Shown here: positions 15,252 to 22,632 of the stretch, one piece after another | Layout of the letters: each line of letters opens with the position of its first letter | How positions within the stretch are numbered: the first letter of the stretch is position 1 | Origin: Polyangiaceae bacterium | GTDB taxonomy: Bacteria > Myxococcota_A > Polyangia > Polyangiales > Polyangiaceae | Assembly (NCBI GenBank): GCA_013361525.1 | Contig: JABFXY010000030.1 | Location: forward strand, 1 to 42,702 | DNA length: 42,702 nucleotides | Reading direction: 5' to 3' | Notes under the pieces: generated by a model | Seen by the model: only the letters and a program-made list of their open reading frames with translations | What the model was told of the DNA's origin: nothing | Databases searched by the model: none | Made by a program: the position numbers and the translations under genes

Positions 15252-16049
15252 TTACAGCTCTTGCAACAACAAGAACACACACGCGAGAAGGTCGACGATC
15301 ACCACGAAGAGCTTGAGGCGCTGCGCCCATTTGATCGCGTAGGCGACGGCGATTCGCGCACCGACGACGGAGCCTGCCGTCATCGCTGCCGCGGCGATCC
15401 AGTGCACCTGACCGCGCGCGATGAACACCGTCGCGGCCACGACGGAGAACGTCGCGACGACGACGACCTTGAGCGCATTCGCGCGGATGAGGTCCAAACC
15501 TCCGACCGTCGCGAGCGCATGCAGAAGGATCAGCCCCACACCTGCTTGTAAAAATCCGCCGTAGGCACCCGCGAAGAACGACCACGCGACGACACGCGGG
15601 GCGCGACAGATGGCGACCACCCCTGCGTCGTCGATTTCGTGAGCGTCCTTCGCGACCTTCGGCGCTCGAAGGCCCAAGAGCCCGACGAAGAACAACACCA
15701 CGATGAGGAGCAGCCGCATCGGCTTCTCCGGAACGAACGACGCGCCGATCGAGCCTGCGAGCGCACCGATCGAGGCCGGCGCCGCCGTCCACGCGATCGC
15801 AGCCATCGGCAGCTTCCGCTCTTTGGAGAAGCCCAGCGTCGCAGCGATCGATTGCGCCATGACCGGGACGCGATTCGTTCCGTTCGCGAGCGTGGCCGGC
15901 AGCCCGAGGACCATCAGCGCGCGTAGCGAGAGAAGCGACCCCGCGCCCGCGACCGTATTGACGAACCCCGCCGCTGCGCCGACCAAGGCGAGGATCGCGA
16001 GCTCCACGGTGCCGAGAGCGTGCATCGCGGTCACGCTCGTACTACCCAT
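15252..16049 (-). CDS. TSUP (TauE/SafE-type) membrane permease
   Basis: 265 residues from ATG at 16047-16049; an ATG at 16025 would also keep the first helix. About eight hydrophobic segments are visible. The family's two related halves show as LALVGAAAGFVNTVAGAGSL near the N-terminus and FFAGAYGGFLQAGVGLILL in the second half. TSUP proteins move sulfur-containing or carboxylate anions such as sulfite, sulfoacetate or thiosulfate; the substrate here cannot be told. The start lies only seven bases from the start of the divergent SDR gene, so at least one promoter must overlap coding sequence. Confidence 0.9.
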   Translation of the reverse strand: MGSTSVTAMHALGTVELAILALVGAAAGFVNTVAGAGSLLSLRALMVLGLPATLANGTNRVPVMAQSIAATLGFSKERKLPMAAIAWTAAPASIGALAGSIGASFVPEKPMRLLLIVVLFFVGLLGLRAPKVAKDAHEIDDAGVVAICRAPRVVAWSFFAGAYGGFLQAGVGLILLHALATVGGLDLIRANALKVVVVATFSVVAATVFIARGQVHWIAAAAMTAGSVVGARIAVAYAIKWAQRLKLFVVIVDLLACVFLLLQEL

Positions 16050-16056
16050 CCGGGCG

Positions 16057-16854
16057 ATGGGGCAAAGCGTTTTTCAGAAGGATCTCTTCAAAGGCAAGGT
16101 CGCGTTCGTGACGGGCGGCGGCTCGGGCATTTGCCTGGGCATCACGCGCCACCTGATGCAACACGGAGCTGACACGGCGATCCTCGGGCGCAAGACGGAG
16201 AGGCTCGTGCAAGCAGCCTCGGATCTCGAGGCGTCGACCGGCAACAAGTGCGCGGCGATCACCTGTGACGTGCGCGATCCGAAGGCCGTCGAAACCGCGA
16301 TCGCGGCGACGCTCGAACGCTTCGGGCGCATCGATTTCGTGGTGAACGGCGCCGCTGGCAACTTCCTCGCGCCGGCCGCGCAGCTCTCTTACAACGGGTT
16401 TCGCACGGTGATGGACATCGACGCCAATGGCACGTTCAACGTCTGCCGTGCGGCGTTCGATGCGTACCTGCGCGACCACGGCGGCGTCATCCTCAACATC
16501 TCCGCGACGCTCCATTACGGCGCGACACCGATGCAGATTCACGCCTCGGCGGCGAAGGCGGCGATCGACTCGATGACCCGCACGCTCGCAGTCGAATGGG
16601 CCGGCCTCGGCATTCGCATCAATGGCATCGCACCGGGCCCCATCGACGACACCGAAGGCATGTCGCGTCTCGCGCCGGGCGATTTGAAGGACCGAATGAT
16701 CGCATCCATCCCGATCAAGCGCTTCGGGACCATCGACGAGATCGCGAACCTCGCAGTTTTCCTCTGCTCGGATGCGGCGAGCCTCATCCACGGCGCCACG
16801 ATCGTCGCCGACGGCGGAGCGTGGATGGGAATGACCAAGAGCCTCGCAGGCTGA
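16057..16854 (+). CDS. 2,4-dienoyl-CoA reductase-like short-chain dehydrogenase
   Basis: 265 residues, cytoplasmic. The Rossmann NAD(P)H motif is VTGGGSGI at residues ~18-25, followed by a strand with LGRKTER, the NAG equivalent NGAAGNF, and APGPIDDTEGMSRL near the C-terminus. The usual catalytic Tyr-x-x-x-Lys reads Ala-Ser-Ala-Ala-Lys (HASAAKAAIDSMTRT), a replacement shared by peroxisomal-type 2,4-dienoyl-CoA reductases, whose SATLHYGATPMQ segment is also present. The enzyme should reduce dienoyl-CoA intermediates during breakdown of unsaturated fatty acids. No other beta-oxidation gene is beside it. A rho-independent terminator follows. Confidence 0.87.
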   Translation: MGQSVFQKDLFKGKVAFVTGGGSGICLGITRHLMQHGADTAILGRKTERLVQAASDLEASTGNKCAAITCDVRDPKAVETAIAATLERFGRIDFVVNGAAGNFLAPAAQLSYNGFRTVMDIDANGTFNVCRAAFDAYLRDHGGVILNISATLHYGATPMQIHASAAKAAIDSMTRTLAVEWAGLGIRINGIAPGPIDDTEGMSRLAPGDLKDRMIASIPIKRFGTIDEIANLAVFLCSDAASLIHGATIVADGGAWMGMTKSLAG

Positions 16855-16882
16855 ATCGCCGAGCCTGACTCGGCGAGGCTGC

Positions 16883-16920
16883 CCCACGAACGCGCGAAGG
16901 CGCTCGTGGGTTTCGTTTTC
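16883..16920 (+). terminator. Rho-independent terminator after the dienoyl-CoA reductase gene
   Basis: CCCACGA at 16883-16889 pairs with TCGTGGG at 16904-16910, continued by a three-pair inner stem after one mismatch. It is followed by TTTCGTTTTC. It begins 28 bases after the stop codon. Confidence 0.8.
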
Positions 16921-16935
16921 GTGCTTTTCCTATCC

Positions 16936-16990
16936 GCACTATCGTGCGTCAGCTATCACTTCAGGTGCACTATAGTGCCGATACGATAGT
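16936..16990. promoter_or_regulatory. Cluster of ACTATNGT palindromes, operator-like
   Basis: GCACTATCGTGC (16936-16947, near-palindrome) and GCACTATAGTGC (16967-16978, perfect 12-base palindrome) are followed by ACGATAGT (16983-16990), which is the exact reverse complement of ACTATCGT inside the first site. The stretch is more A+T-rich than its surroundings. It lies between two convergent genes, where no promoter is expected. Seven bases downstream is a 14-codon open frame (ATG at 16998, stop at 17040-17042) preceded by GAAAG. This could be the promoter-operator of a decayed regulator gene or of a small RNA. Confidence 0.45.
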
Positions 16991-17055
16991 TGAAAGAATG
17001 AATCGCAGGCCCTTACGCACACGTTCGGGCAGCACGTTCTGATCCTCGAGCTCGC

Positions 17056-17862
17056 TCAGAGGAAGACCACCGCCCAGACGACCATGCTCCCGATCCCGAG
17101 GACGATATACAGCGCCCCAATGAGCGCGTTGATCCGTCCTCGCTCGGCATTCGCTTCGAGCTGCTCGTCGAGCACGTTCGTCACGCGGGTGGGTCGAATC
17201 GTGATGCGCGCCTCGCGCTTCGCGTCGCGAAAGCCACCGCGCCCGTGCAGCTGCTCTACGCGGACGACCTGGCCGGCGATCTCCACCTGATCGCCGGCGC
17301 ACAACATCACCTCGCGGTAAACGAAGCTCACCTCTTCGTTTTGGATGCGGGTCTCGAGGAAGGTGCCGGTCGGGTTCAATTGAGCCTCGACCACCTCGGG
17401 CGGCCAGCCGGTCCACGTCAGCGCGTGGCTTCGCGACGAATAGAGCGAGACGGATTCATCGACGTCGGCCGACGCGAGCCCCGACCCGTCGCGGACCTCG
17501 AACGGAACGGAAAGCACCTGTCCCCACACGCGCGATTCGTGACCGATGTTGCTCGTCTTGCGCGCGACGAAGGTGTGCACCAGCGCGACCTCCGTACCGC
17601 TCGACGGCGCCGTGATGGAGCTCGACGCGACGATGGTTCCGCGTACGCGGACCACCTCGTTCACCGGAGCGTTCACGATGTCGACGAGCCGCTCGGTCGG
17701 CGCTTGCAACAACGCATCTCGTTGTGCGCGCCGACCGAGAACGATGAGCGCCAGCCCGCACCCGAACGCGAGGAAACCGCCGACGAACGGAATGGCGGAC
17801 AACACGAACCCGGCCACAACGACCTGCACGCGCCCCGCGGCCGGGCCACCCTTCGGTGTCAT
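17056..17862 (-). CDS. Membrane protein with a GIDE-like domain
   Basis: 268 residues. Two hydrophobic segments lie near the N-terminus (VVVAGFVLSAIPFVGGFLAF and the following helix, together residues ~14-45) and one at the C-terminus (~247-268). Between them is a ~190-residue domain with VRVRGTIVASSSITAPSSG, ALVHTFVARKT and FVYREVMLCAGDQVEIAGQV. This layout resembles the GIDE/MULAN-type domain found in bacterial membrane proteins and eukaryotic mitochondrial E3 ligases; no RING finger is present. Bacterial members have no settled function. It follows the 17870-18793 gene by seven bases, so the two form an operon. Confidence 0.65.
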   Translation of the reverse strand: MTPKGGPAAGRVQVVVAGFVLSAIPFVGGFLAFGCGLALIVLGRRAQRDALLQAPTERLVDIVNAPVNEVVRVRGTIVASSSITAPSSGTEVALVHTFVARKTSNIGHESRVWGQVLSVPFEVRDGSGLASADVDESVSLYSSRSHALTWTGWPPEVVEAQLNPTGTFLETRIQNEEVSFVYREVMLCAGDQVEIAGQVVRVEQLHGRGGFRDAKREARITIRPTRVTNVLDEQLEANAERGRINALIGALYIVLGIGSMVVWAVVFL

Positions 17863-17869
17863 CGCTACG

Positions 17870-18793
17870 TCAGGCGCTGATGCCCTGCTTGCGGATGATG
17901 TTGCCCATCACGATGTCGCCGCCGCTCGTCCCGACGAACAGGTTCGAGTGCGCGACGACACACGCGGTCGGCTCGCCACGGCAACCGAGCGGCGTCTCGC
18001 TTCTCGGCTCCATGCGGCCGTCACCGTGCTCGATCGCCTCCGAATCGTAGAGGACCACGCGCCCGTCCTTCGTGACCACGAGCAGGCTCGTCTCGCACAC
18101 CGCGAGATCCGTCATCGGCACGTCGAGATAAAACATCTTCGTATCGAGGCGGTTGCCCGCGCGGCGGATCAAGCAAACCGCGCTGTTGTTTCGTTGGTAG
18201 AGGGCGGAGAGGAACCGCCCGCCCCGCAGCCGATCGAGCTCTTTGCAGCCGGCCGGAAGCGCGGTCTTCGTCACGGAGCCCTGCTCCGGCGTGCCGCCCG
18301 GGTGAATGCGGAACTCCCCCTCGCCGGCCTCGACGATTGCGTAACACTCGTTTTCGCCGATATCGACGGCGCGGTGGTCACCGCGAAGCTGGAACGTGCG
18401 CGACGCGACCTCGTTCTTGCCCGGCGTCAGCTGCTCGCACGCGTTATCCCATTTCAACGCGAGCGCGGCGTCACCCTGCGGTCCCACGACCATGCGCGTA
18501 TCGCGCGTCAGCGGATCGATGCGCGCCTTATGCTGGATATCGAGCAGCTGCCAAACGTCCGTGTCCGTACGAACGACCGCCATGTCGCGCGACAAGAGAG
18601 CGATGTCGCGCGCTTCGTCGAGTTGTACGTTGAAGTGTTTTGCGGGGCTGCCCGTGTATGCCACCGTTGCGACCTGCACGGGGTTGGTCGACACCATGGC
18701 GACGGTCCCGAGCTTCTTGTGGAACGAGGCACCCTGAATGGATCCCTCGACCGAGGCGACCCGACGAGGCTGGCTAACTGTCTTGAAGGGCAT
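17870..18793 (-). CDS. Soluble protein of unknown function, possible beta-propeller
   Basis: 307 residues from ATG at 18791-18793; the frame is open to 18886, but a TAGCCT -10 hexamer seven bases upstream marks this start. There is no signal peptide and no membrane segment. The sequence repeats short strand pairs with readout-like phrases (HKKLGTVAMVSTNPVQVATV, LAVCETSLLVVTKDGRVVLY, CVVAHSNLFVGTSGGDIV) suggesting a WD40- or quinoprotein-like propeller, though spacing is irregular and no consensus motif is clear. It is the first gene of a two-gene operon with the GIDE-like membrane protein and is divergent from the DUF420 gene. Confidence 0.7.
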   Translation of the reverse strand: MPFKTVSQPRRVASVEGSIQGASFHKKLGTVAMVSTNPVQVATVAYTGSPAKHFNVQLDEARDIALLSRDMAVVRTDTDVWQLLDIQHKARIDPLTRDTRMVVGPQGDAALALKWDNACEQLTPGKNEVASRTFQLRGDHRAVDIGENECYAIVEAGEGEFRIHPGGTPEQGSVTKTALPAGCKELDRLRGGRFLSALYQRNNSAVCLIRRAGNRLDTKMFYLDVPMTDLAVCETSLLVVTKDGRVVLYDSEAIEHGDGRMEPRSETPLGCRGEPTACVVAHSNLFVGTSGGDIVMGNIIRKQGISA

Positions 18794-18800
18794 GTGGCGG

Positions 18801-18806
18801 AGGCTA
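18801..18806 (-). promoter_or_regulatory. -10 element (TAGCCT) placed for a leaderless start at 18793
   Basis: TGTAGCCTCCGCCACATG on the minus strand: the hexamer is seven bases from the ATG and no ribosome binding site fits between them. It matches the element at 15149-15154 in 16 of 18 positions. Confidence 0.5.
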
Positions 18807-18873
18807 CACGGCGAGGCATCCTCCGAACACAGTCCTTTTCGTTCGACCGAACCACCCCTATGAAGGCCCAGCC

Positions 18874-19440
18874 GTGACAGCCGCACCCCCGTCGCTCGAA
18901 AACAGGCCCTCGAAGTCCAACGACGCCACCCTCTACGGGGCCGCCCTCGCGATCTCCGCGGTCGCGCTCGCCCCCCTCGTGTACGTCCTCGTCGTTCGCG
19001 ACGGGTCCGGTGCGTCGGCGAGCAACCTCGCCTTCATGCCCGCGGTGAACGCCTCGCTGAACGGGATCGCCGCGGCCTGCCAGGTCGCCGGCTACTTCGC
19101 GATTCGCGCCAAGAGGCAGGAGCTGCACAAGCGATTGATGCTCGGCGCCGTGGGGGCCTCGGCGGCCTTCTTCGTCTGTTATCTCGTCTATCACTATGTC
19201 CACGGCGACACGCGCTACCCGGGCACCGGCGCGCTGAGGACGGTGTACCTCGCCATCCTCGCGAGCCACGTCGTGCTCAGCATCGTGCTCGTGCCGCTGT
19301 TGCTCGTGACCTTGTACCGCGCATGGGCGGGCACGTTCGCCCGCCATCGAAAGCTCGCGCGCGTCGTCCTGCCGATATGGCTCTACGTGTCGATCACCGG
19401 CATCGTCGTGTTCTGGATGCTCAAGACGGCAGCGGCCTAA
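18874..19440 (+). CDS. DUF420 membrane protein (CtaM/YozB-like)
   Basis: 188 residues from GTG at 18874; an ATG at 18860 runs into a stop after five codons. Five hydrophobic segments are visible. The family features are present: ASLNGIAAACQVAGYFAIRA, then KRQELHKRLMLGAV, FVCYLVYHYVHGDT and the C-terminal WLYVSITGIVVFWML, with His residues inside membrane segments. DUF420 members include Bacillus YozB and staphylococcal CtaM, needed for active heme A-containing oxidase. The heme A synthase gene lies about 4.3 kb upstream in this window, so an oxidase-maturation role is plausible but not proven. It converges on the next gene with five bases between stops. Confidence 0.83.
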   Translation: MTAAPPSLENRPSKSNDATLYGAALAISAVALAPLVYVLVVRDGSGASASNLAFMPAVNASLNGIAAACQVAGYFAIRAKRQELHKRLMLGAVGASAAFFVCYLVYHYVHGDTRYPGTGALRTVYLAILASHVVLSIVLVPLLLVTLYRAWAGTFARHRKLARVVLPIWLYVSITGIVVFWMLKTAAA

Positions 19441-19445
19441 TCTCA

Positions 19446-20093
19446 TCAGTCGAACAACGAGCGGACGAGCGGCTCTCGCAAATCACCCTCCGGCGCGAGA
19501 TAGCTCGCGAGCAGGGTGCGGGTCGGTGGATGGCCGGGCATGGTGACGTCCATCCGCTTTTGCCCCTCGTTATCGATATACACGGAGCGCAGGCCCTCCG
19601 GCTTTCCTCGATGGTAGAGGTTGTCGCCCTTCTTTACGCCCCTGTCGCCGAGGAAGCCGAACCACCCCGGTAGACCGCGATACACACGCTGGTATTCGGA
19701 CTTGTCGATGAGCTTCGCCTGGTACGCACGGCCCAGATCCGTCCGAATGCCTTTGATGAACGCGTCGCGCGCGAAACCCCTCAGAAACTGCAATGCCGAA
19801 TAGGCGTTCTCCGCGCCGAGGACGGCCGAGACCACCTCCGTTTCGAGCTTCTTCGAGTATTCACGGCCTTTGACGGCGCGCTGGAGCGCGTCCGCCGTCG
19901 CCTGGTCGACGCGAATCTCCAGCGCCGCCACGTCGACGTCGAAGATCGTCTTCTCGAGCTTCACGTGGAGACGTGCGTATCGGCCACGCCCCAATCCGTC
20001 CATGTCGACCGGTGGAGCAGCGTGCGCGAGCCGGGGGAGCGCCACCACGACACTGCCTACCCCGAGCACATGCAAAACCGTTCTTCGGTGCAT
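19446..20093 (-). CDS. Secreted chalcone-isomerase-like domain protein
   Basis: 215 residues from ATG at 20091-20093. The N-terminus MHRRTVLHVLGVGSVVVALP has an Arg-Arg pair followed by a hydrophobic stretch and an Ala-x-Ala cleavage site (AHAAP), so export by Sec or Tat is expected. The mature part shows LGRGRYARLHVKLEKTIFDV, an N-terminal strand of the type seen in bacterial chalcone-isomerase-like proteins (bind fatty acids or act as enzymes of unknown substrate), a helical middle, and YRGLPGWFGFLGDRGVKKGD followed by YLAPEGDLREPLVRSLF at the end. I rate the fold assignment as moderate. An upstream extension to 20192 is open but Arg/Cys-rich and probably not translated. Confidence 0.6.
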   Translation of the reverse strand: MHRRTVLHVLGVGSVVVALPRLAHAAPPVDMDGLGRGRYARLHVKLEKTIFDVDVAALEIRVDQATADALQRAVKGREYSKKLETEVVSAVLGAENAYSALQFLRGFARDAFIKGIRTDLGRAYQAKLIDKSEYQRVYRGLPGWFGFLGDRGVKKGDNLYHRGKPEGLRSVYIDNEGQKRMDVTMPGHPPTRTLLASYLAPEGDLREPLVRSLFD

Positions 20094-20193
20094 GCTTGCC
20101 GAGAGTGCAACCGGTGTGCCGATACGAAATGCCACGCGACACCTGCACCGACGGTGCAGCGCGGCTTTTCGCCTCGGTGCTTTTGACACCAAA

Positions 20194-20685
20194 CTACGAT
20201 TCTTGGTCCACGGAGCACTCGGCGCAGAGGAGCCCGAGCGAGCTGTGATTCAGCCGGCTATTGGGCTGGACGACACCACAGCGAACGCAATAACTCGAAC
20301 CTTCGCCGCCCGGAACGCTCGAGACCTCGTCGGCTTGCGCCTGCCCGCCCCGGTAAGGGTGGCCGCCTTGCGGCTGGACAGGCTCCGGCGTGGGCGCATC
20401 GAGCGCCGCGAGCGACGCGGTCAGATCGGCTTGCGATTGAGGACCGAGCGCGCCGTATCGAACGAGCCCCTGAAACAGCACGTCGACCATCACGCTCAGG
20501 CGCTTCACCTGCTTGTCGAGCATCTCGAGACGAAAGTGGGTCTCGAGCTCCGCGTCGCCGCTTCGTTCGGATCGCGCCCGAAGATCCGCGACCTCGACGC
20601 GGAGCGCCTGCACTTCTTGACCAGTCTCTCCTACCGCCGTGAGGATGCGTTGATCCGCGCTCTGTAGCCAATCGGGGGTCGACAT
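20194..20685 (-). CDS. Small coiled-coil protein with C-terminal zinc ribbon
   Basis: 163 residues from ATG at 20683-20685 (MSTPDWLQSADQRIL). Residues 15-75 are a probable coiled coil (QEVQALRVEVADLRARSERS). A Pro/Gln-rich linker follows, and at the C-terminus CVRC...CAEC form a zinc-binding ribbon within the last 30 residues. It has no signal peptide. Function is unknown; a cytoplasmic adaptor or nucleic-acid-binding role would fit. A TACGCT hexamer sits seven bases upstream of the ATG with no Shine-Dalgarno sequence. Confidence 0.7.
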   Translation of the reverse strand: MSTPDWLQSADQRILTAVGETGQEVQALRVEVADLRARSERSGDAELETHFRLEMLDKQVKRLSVMVDVLFQGLVRYGALGPQSQADLTASLAALDAPTPEPVQPQGGHPYRGGQAQADEVSSVPGGEGSSYCVRCGVVQPNSRLNHSSLGLLCAECSVDQES

Positions 20686-20692
20686 ATCGCGC

Positions 20693-20698
20693 AGCGTA
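20693..20698 (-). promoter_or_regulatory. -10 element (TACGCT) placed for a leaderless start at 20685
   Basis: TGTACGCTGCGCGATATG on the minus strand; seven bases separate the hexamer from the ATG, and TG precedes it as in the elements at 15149 and 18801. Confidence 0.45.
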
Positions 20699-20721
20699 CA
20701 GCGCAATTCGGTCGCCGGGTC

Positions 20722-22512
20722 TCAGGGCGCGCCGCGATAAACCTGCCACCGGGGCTCGGCGTCGAAGCCGAGAACCTCGACCCAGAAGTAATACCCATCC
20801 CGCGGCTGGGCATCGCCGACGATCACCAGATCCTGCCGGTGGTCGCCGTCGACATCGACGAGCCGCCACCGGTCCGCCCCGATCGAGACGTCGTCGCTGT
20901 AGCCCGGCTCACCGGAGGGAGCAGCGAACCCGGCGAGGTGCTGGCCGCCCAACGGCATCGCCCACGGCGTCGGATCGGCCGCGAAACCGCCGTCACCGCC
21001 GAGGTAAACCCACCATTTCGGCTCAGCGTCGAATCCGAAGATCTGGACCCAGAAATAGTATCCCTCACGCGGTGTCGCCTCGCCCGTCACGACGAGATCC
21101 GGGCGCCCGTCGGTATTCAGGTCGAGCACGCTCCATCGGTCGTCCCCCATCGACACGTCGTCGCTGTAGCCGGGCTCCCCGCCCAAATCGTTGAAACCGG
21201 CGAGGTGCGCGCCGCCCGCAGGGACGGACCACGCCGTCGGCTCGGAATCGAAGCCTCCGCCGTTGTTCCGATAGACATGCCAGTATGGCGTCTCGTCGTC
21301 GTACCCGGGGACTTCGTTCCAAAAGTAATAACCGTCACGAGGCGTGGCCGTCGCGGTGACGACGATGTCAGGCATCTGATCAGCGTCCATATCGAGCAGG
21401 CGCCAGCGCTCGTCTCCGTAGGCCACGTCATCGGAGTAACCGGGCTCACCGGAGAGGTCGTTGAAGCCTGCGAGGTGGGCACCACCCTCCGGCACGTTCC
21501 ACGCAATGGGCTCCGCATCGAAGCCTGCACCGTTGTTCTTGTAGACCTGCCACTGGGGCGCACCGTCGTCGTAGCCGGGCACCTCGTCCCAAAAGTAATA
21601 CCCGTCTCGCGGAACGGCCGTCGCCGTCACGACGAGGTCGGGCAATGCGTCGCCGTCGATGTCGAGTGTCCGCCACCGATGAGCGCCGTATTCGACGTCG
21701 TCGGAGACGCCCGGTTCGCCGGACAAATCGTTGAAGCCGGCGAGATAACGGCCCCCCTCAGGGACCGACCATTCGACCGGCTCGGCGTCGAAGCCGGCAC
21801 CGTTGTTCTTGTAGACGAGCCATTTCGGTGCCCCGTCGTATCCGGGTACCTCGTCCCAAAAGTAGTATCCATCTCGCGCGACGGCGGTCGCGGTCACCAC
21901 GAGATCGGGCAACCCATCGCCGTCGATATCGAGTGTCCGCCAGCGCTGGGCACCATATTCGACATCGTCGGAGACGCCTGGCTCGCCCGCGAGATCGTTG
22001 AAGCCTGCGAGATAGGTGCCCCCGACGGGCACGGGCCATTCGGTCGGATCCGCCGCGAAGCCGGCGCCGTCGTTTTGATAGACGAGCCATTTCGGAGCAT
22101 CGCTTTCGTATCCGGGGACTTCGTTCCAGAAGTAATAGCCGTCGCGCGGGCCGGCCGTCGCAGTGACGACCAAATCCTGCGCTCCGTCGCCGTCGAGATC
22201 GATCATCCGCCACCGCTGCGCGCCGAACGCGACGTCGTCGGAGACGCCGGGCTCACGCGAGAGATCGTTGAAGCCCGCGAGGTGGCGACCGCCCTCGGGC
22301 ACCTGGAAGCTCGTCGGCTCGGCCTCGAAGTGCGTCGTCGGCTCGGGCGGAAGCTCGGCCTGGCCGCCTTCCCCGCCCCCGCCTTGGTTTCCGTCTTCCC
22401 CGCCCTGACCGTCTCCGCCCTCACCATCGGCCGGGGACGATTCCTCACAAGCGACGAGCGCCGTGAGGAGCGGGATCAAGGCGAAGAGCCGACGGGCACC
22501 GAACCGAAGCAT
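20722..22512 (-). CDS. Lipoprotein with six tandem FG-GAP/dockerin-like Ca-binding repeats
   Basis: 596 residues from ATG at 22510-22512, with GGGAGG just upstream. The signal peptide ends in the lipobox LVAC (Cys22), followed by a Gly/Asp/Glu-rich tether to about residue 55. Six repeats of 89-90 residues follow (267-270 bases each), every one with an acidic loop of the type DxDGDGxxDLV, then RDGYYFWxEVPGY, a short WxVY strand, and LAGFNDLxGEPG. The loops DLDGDGAQDLV, DIDGDGLPDLV, DIDGDALPDLV, DMDADQMPDIV, DLNTDGRPDLV and DVDGDHRQDLV resemble calcium sites of integrin-type FG-GAP repeats. Six units could close a propeller. It should sit on the cell surface, anchored by lipid. The ligand is unknown. 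Confidence 0.85.
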   Translation of the reverse strand: MLRFGARRLFALIPLLTALVACEESSPADGEGGDGQGGEDGNQGGGGEGGQAELPPEPTTHFEAEPTSFQVPEGGRHLAGFNDLSREPGVSDDVAFGAQRWRMIDLDGDGAQDLVVTATAGPRDGYYFWNEVPGYESDAPKWLVYQNDGAGFAADPTEWPVPVGGTYLAGFNDLAGEPGVSDDVEYGAQRWRTLDIDGDGLPDLVVTATAVARDGYYFWDEVPGYDGAPKWLVYKNNGAGFDAEPVEWSVPEGGRYLAGFNDLSGEPGVSDDVEYGAHRWRTLDIDGDALPDLVVTATAVPRDGYYFWDEVPGYDDGAPQWQVYKNNGAGFDAEPIAWNVPEGGAHLAGFNDLSGEPGYSDDVAYGDERWRLLDMDADQMPDIVVTATATPRDGYYFWNEVPGYDDETPYWHVYRNNGGGFDSEPTAWSVPAGGAHLAGFNDLGGEPGYSDDVSMGDDRWSVLDLNTDGRPDLVVTGEATPREGYYFWVQIFGFDAEPKWWVYLGGDGGFAADPTPWAMPLGGQHLAGFAAPSGEPGYSDDVSIGADRWRLVDVDGDHRQDLVIVGDAQPRDGYYFWVEVLGFDAEPRWQVYRGAP

Positions 22513-22632
22513 GGAGACCTCCCAAACAAGAACCCGAGGCGCGTTTACGGCACTCGGTGACACTTTCTTCCCCGCGCGAAACAGCGGGCCGCGCGTTGAA
22601 CGTGGCCGTGCACCTCCGCAACGAAGGCACAT

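Noticed and set aside
20722..22350. Mobile element or segmental duplication
   Set aside because: The 267-270-base periodicity is entirely explained by tandem protein repeats inside one gene.
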